Source: Nitrotoga sp963800965 (GTDB lineage: Bacteria > Pseudomonadota > Gammaproteobacteria > Burkholderiales > Gallionellaceae). Taken from it: 64,000 nt of DNA. Below are positions 61,722 through 64,000 of the stretch, in pieces (the stretch's first letter is position 1; the number at the start of each line of letters is the position of its first letter). The translations under genes were made by a program, and so were the position numbers. The stretch covers positions 124,001 through 188,000 of the forward strand of contig CAWDCY010000018.1 in assembly GCA_963800965.1 (NCBI GenBank). The letters are read 5' to 3'. Below the pieces are notes generated by a model. That model ran no database searches, was not told the DNA's origin, and worked only from the letters and a program-made list of their open reading frames with translations.

Positions 61722-63170
61722 TTAACCCGCCAATTTACGCTTTAGAATTTCATTCATCTGTGCGGGGTTGGCTTTGCCTTTGCTGGCTTTCATGGCAAGG
61801 CCGACAAAGAAGCCAAACACTTTCTCTTTGCCGCTGCGATATTCGGCAACTTGCGCTGGGTTGGCGGCGATAATCTCGTCCACCATTGCCTCCATTGCGC
61901 CGACATCGGACATCTGTTTTAAACCTTTTGTTTCGATAATGGTATCGGGGTCGCCGCCTTCACTCCAAAGCGTCTTGAAAACTTCCTTGGCAGCAGAGTT
62001 GGAGATGGTTCCATCTGCAATGCGTTTAAGCATGCCGCCTAGCTGCTGGGGTGAGATCGGGCATTGTGTAATATCGCGATCTTCACGGTTAAGTGAGGCG
62101 CTTACATCACCCATCAGCCAGTTGGCGCACAGCTTGGCTTCCTTGGGGGCTTCGTTTAGTGTCGCTTCGAAGAAATCCGCCATTTCTCGTGATGAGGTCA
62201 ACGTGTCGGCGTCGTAGACAGATAGGCCGAGATCGGCAACATAGCGTGCCTGTTTCGATAGTGGCAACTCGGGGAGCGTGCCGCGCACCTGCTCGATCCA
62301 CTCATTATCAATCGCTAGCGGCAACAAGTCAGGATCCGGGAAATAGCGGTAATCGTGCGCGTCTTCCTTGCTGCGCATGGCGCGGGTTTCACCTATGTCG
62401 GAATTGAACAACACTGTTGCTTGCTGGATAGTACCGCCGTTTTCCAGTGTGTCTATTTGCCATTGTGCTTCGTACTCAATAGCCTGTTGCAGAAAGCGGA
62501 ACGAGTTAAGGTTTTTGATCTCGCGGCGTGTACCTAATTCAGCCCCCGGACGACGCACGGAGACATTGGCATCGCAGCGGAACGACCCTTCCTGCATGTT
62601 GCCATCGCAGATGCCGATCCAGCGCACCAGGGTGTGCAGCATTTTGGCATAGGCCACTGCCTCGGCGGCAGAGCGCATGTCCGGTTCCGAGACAATTTCT
62701 AGCAGAGGAGTTCCAGCACGGTTGAGATCGATGCCGGTCATACCATGAAAATCTTCGTGCAATGATTTCCCTGCATCTTCTTCAAGATGCGCACGAGTCA
62801 GGCGTACCACTTTTTTATACGTTTGTCCTGTGGTCGTTGTAGGGACCTGAATAGTTAACGAGCCTTGGCCAATTATCGGTAAATCAAACTGACTGATCTG
62901 GTATCCCTTGGGCAGGTCAGGATAGAAATAATTTTTTCGTGAAAATACAGAGCGTTGAGCAATGTGTGCCCCAACTGCAAGGCCAAACCGGATGGCACGT
63001 TCCACTGCGCCGCGGTTCAGTACCGGTAATACGCCAGGCAGCGCCAAATCAATCGCGCAGGCTTGAGTGTTGGGTTCTGCGCCAAATGCGGTCGAAGCAC
63101 CAGAAAAAATCTTGCTACTTGTCGAGAGTTGAGCATGTACTTCCAGGCCGATAACTATTTCCCATTGCAT
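61722..63170 (-). CDS. gatB: aspartyl/glutamyl-tRNA amidotransferase subunit B
   Basis: Part of GatCAB, which converts Glu-tRNA-Gln (and often Asp-tRNA-Asn) to the amidated form. The 482-residue product from ATG 63170 has MQWEIVIGLEVHAQLSTSSKIFSGA, the GTPLLEIVSEPD motif, and the C-terminal YqeY-like domain ending LNEILKRKLAG-like sequence. It begins 11 nt after gatA. The 248 nt beyond its stop contain no gene. Confidence 0.96.
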   Translation of the reverse strand: MQWEIVIGLEVHAQLSTSSKIFSGASTAFGAEPNTQACAIDLALPGVLPVLNRGAVERAIRFGLAVGAHIAQRSVFSRKNYFYPDLPKGYQISQFDLPIIGQGSLTIQVPTTTTGQTYKKVVRLTRAHLEEDAGKSLHEDFHGMTGIDLNRAGTPLLEIVSEPDMRSAAEAVAYAKMLHTLVRWIGICDGNMQEGSFRCDANVSVRRPGAELGTRREIKNLNSFRFLQQAIEYEAQWQIDTLENGGTIQQATVLFNSDIGETRAMRSKEDAHDYRYFPDPDLLPLAIDNEWIEQVRGTLPELPLSKQARYVADLGLSVYDADTLTSSREMADFFEATLNEAPKEAKLCANWLMGDVSASLNREDRDITQCPISPQQLGGMLKRIADGTISNSAAKEVFKTLWSEGGDPDTIIETKGLKQMSDVGAMEAMVDEIIAANPAQVAEYRSGKEKVFGFFVGLAMKASKGKANPAQMNEILKRKLAG

Positions 63171-63181
63171 GGTGCGGTTCC

Positions 63182-64000
63182 TTACACCTCGATATGTTGC
63201 GGAGTGCGGGTGTGCCAATCGGTCACCTGCTGATATTGATGCGCCACGTTTAGCATGCGTGCCTCGTCGAAATAATTTCCAACAATTTGCAAGCCAACTG
63301 GCAGGCCATTGCCGCCAAAGCCTGCCGGGATGGACATGCCGGGCAGGCCTGCGAGATTCACCGCGATGGTATAGATGTCGGAAAGGTACATCTGCACCGG
63401 ATCATCGTTTTTTTCGCCCAGATTGAAGGCAGTGGTGGGAGTGGTTGGCCCCATGATGACATCACATTGCTTGAATGCTTCGACAAAATCCTGCGCGATC
63501 AGGCGGCGAATTTTCTGTGCCTGCAAGTAATAGGCGTCATAGTAACCGTGCGATAGCACATAAGTGCCGATCATGATGCGCCGCTTCACTTCTTCACCGA
63601 AACCTTGCGCGCGGGATTTTTCATACATGTCTGCAAGATTGGTGTATTCCGGCGCTCGGTAGCCGTAACGCACACCGTCGTATCGCGACAGATTGCTGGA
63701 GGCTTCTGCCGGAGCCAGCACGTAATACACCGGGATGGACAGGCGCGAGTTGGGCAGGCTGATGTCTACCACGCTGGCACCTAGTTTTTTATATTCGGCA
63801 ATGGACGCTTCTATCGCTTGCGCGACATCTGAACTCAAACCTTCAGCAAAGAATTCTTTGGGCAGACCGATGCGTAGACCATTCAGCGGCTTAGTTAAAT
63901 CTCGTGCGTAATCTTCTGTTTCACGTTGCAGGCTAGTGGAATCGCGTTCGTCAAAACCAGCCATTACATTCAGCAGCAGCGCCAAATCTTCTGCGCTGCG
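63182..64000 (-). CDS. gatA: glutamyl-tRNA amidotransferase subunit A, 3' part only
   Basis: The amidase subunit that supplies ammonia from glutamine. The visible 272 codons cover the C-terminal half: RSAEDLALLLNVMAG, RIGLPKEFF, EYTNLADMYEKSRAQGFGEEVKRRIMIGTYVLSHGYYDAYY, and AGLPGMSIPAGFG. The Ser-cisSer-Lys catalytic residues lie outside the window. The frame is open to the right edge. Confidence 0.95.
   Translation of the reverse strand, partial: RSAEDLALLLNVMAGFDERDSTSLQRETEDYARDLTKPLNGLRIGLPKEFFAEGLSSDVAQAIEASIAEYKKLGASVVDISLPNSRLSIPVYYVLAPAEASSNLSRYDGVRYGYRAPEYTNLADMYEKSRAQGFGEEVKRRIMIGTYVLSHGYYDAYYLQAQKIRRLIAQDFVEAFKQCDVIMGPTTPTTAFNLGEKNDDPVQMYLSDIYTIAVNLAGLPGMSIPAGFGGNGLPVGLQIVGNYFDEARMLNVAHQYQQVTDWHTRTPQHIEV

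Noticed and set aside
1..64000. CRISPR arrays, rRNA and tRNA genes
   Set aside because: No regularly spaced short repeats, no cloverleaf-like segments with tRNA box sequences and no rRNA sequence were noticed on either strand by eye.

Overview
The window reads as about 64 kb of chromosome from a betaproteobacterium. A Nitrosomonadales or Gallionellaceae-like organism fits best. This rests on gene order: mnmG-rsmG-parA-parB next to the F-type ATP synthase operon; mlaFEDCB leading into murA-hisG-hisD; kdsD-kdsC-lptCAB-rpoN-hpf-ptsN-hprK-rapZ; zapA followed by 6S RNA; and a short-form HisG. The genus is inference. No rRNA or tRNA gene and no CRISPR array was seen.

Layout. 1-941: 5' part of a class III nucleotide cyclase gene on the minus strand, running off the window. 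1066-1081: a near-perfect parS site in the divergent gap before mnmG. 1190-14048 (+): mnmG, rsmG, parA, parB, atpIBEFHAGDC, a terminator, glmU. 14079-17759 (-): the rpmH-rnpA-yidD-yidC-mnmE operon with a clear sigma70-type promoter. dnaA, the usual neighbour of rpmH, is not in the window. 17849-22576 is a small graveyard of mobile elements: two degenerate IS481-type transposase ends flank a pair of exported-protein genes, followed by a group II intron with a frameshifted reverse transcriptase and an IS1182-type transposase remnant. 23142-45576 (+) is dense housekeeping: Mla lipid transport, an ABC-2 exporter, murA, hisG/hisD, Kdo and LPS-transport genes, rpoN and the nitrogen-PTS cluster, ubiX, zapB-like/zapA, 6S RNA, an EVE protein, a TSUP permease, dapF, a frameshifted DUF484 gene and xerC. 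45577-54771 is a decaying defence or mobile island: a Mod/Res restriction-modification locus broken by frameshifts, a zeta-like P-loop kinase with a translationally coupled small gene between mod and res, a frameshifted hypothetical gene, a Fic adenylyltransferase with a conspicuous operator, a stub resembling an HsdR N terminus, and an IS110 element bracketed by 33-bp identical direct repeats. 54772-64000: nnrS (-), argS, a SPOR protein, dsbA, an SDR gene, an exported ATP-dependent DNA ligase (-), then gatB and partial gatA (-).

Functional links. The left part couples chromosome partitioning (ParAB-parS), tRNA and rRNA modification (MnmG, RsmG, MnmE), membrane insertion (YidC) and the ATP synthase. 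The centre serves the outer membrane: Mla, MurA, Kdo synthesis (KdsD, KdsC) and LPS transport (LptC, LptA, LptB), with RpoN, HPF, PtsN, HprK and RapZ as regulators.

Most unusual signals: a 93-bp palindromic element inserted in frame inside the mod gene; a kinase/small-gene pair embedded in the R-M locus; paired IS481 relics around a two-gene cargo; promoter placement implying leaderless mRNAs for kdsD and the zapB-like gene; and a promoter-like sequence in an enlarged atpG-atpD gap. Frameshifts are confined to accessory genes plus DUF484, while the housekeeping frames are clean. This argues for real decay rather than a generally poor sequence, although local sequencing error cannot be excluded.
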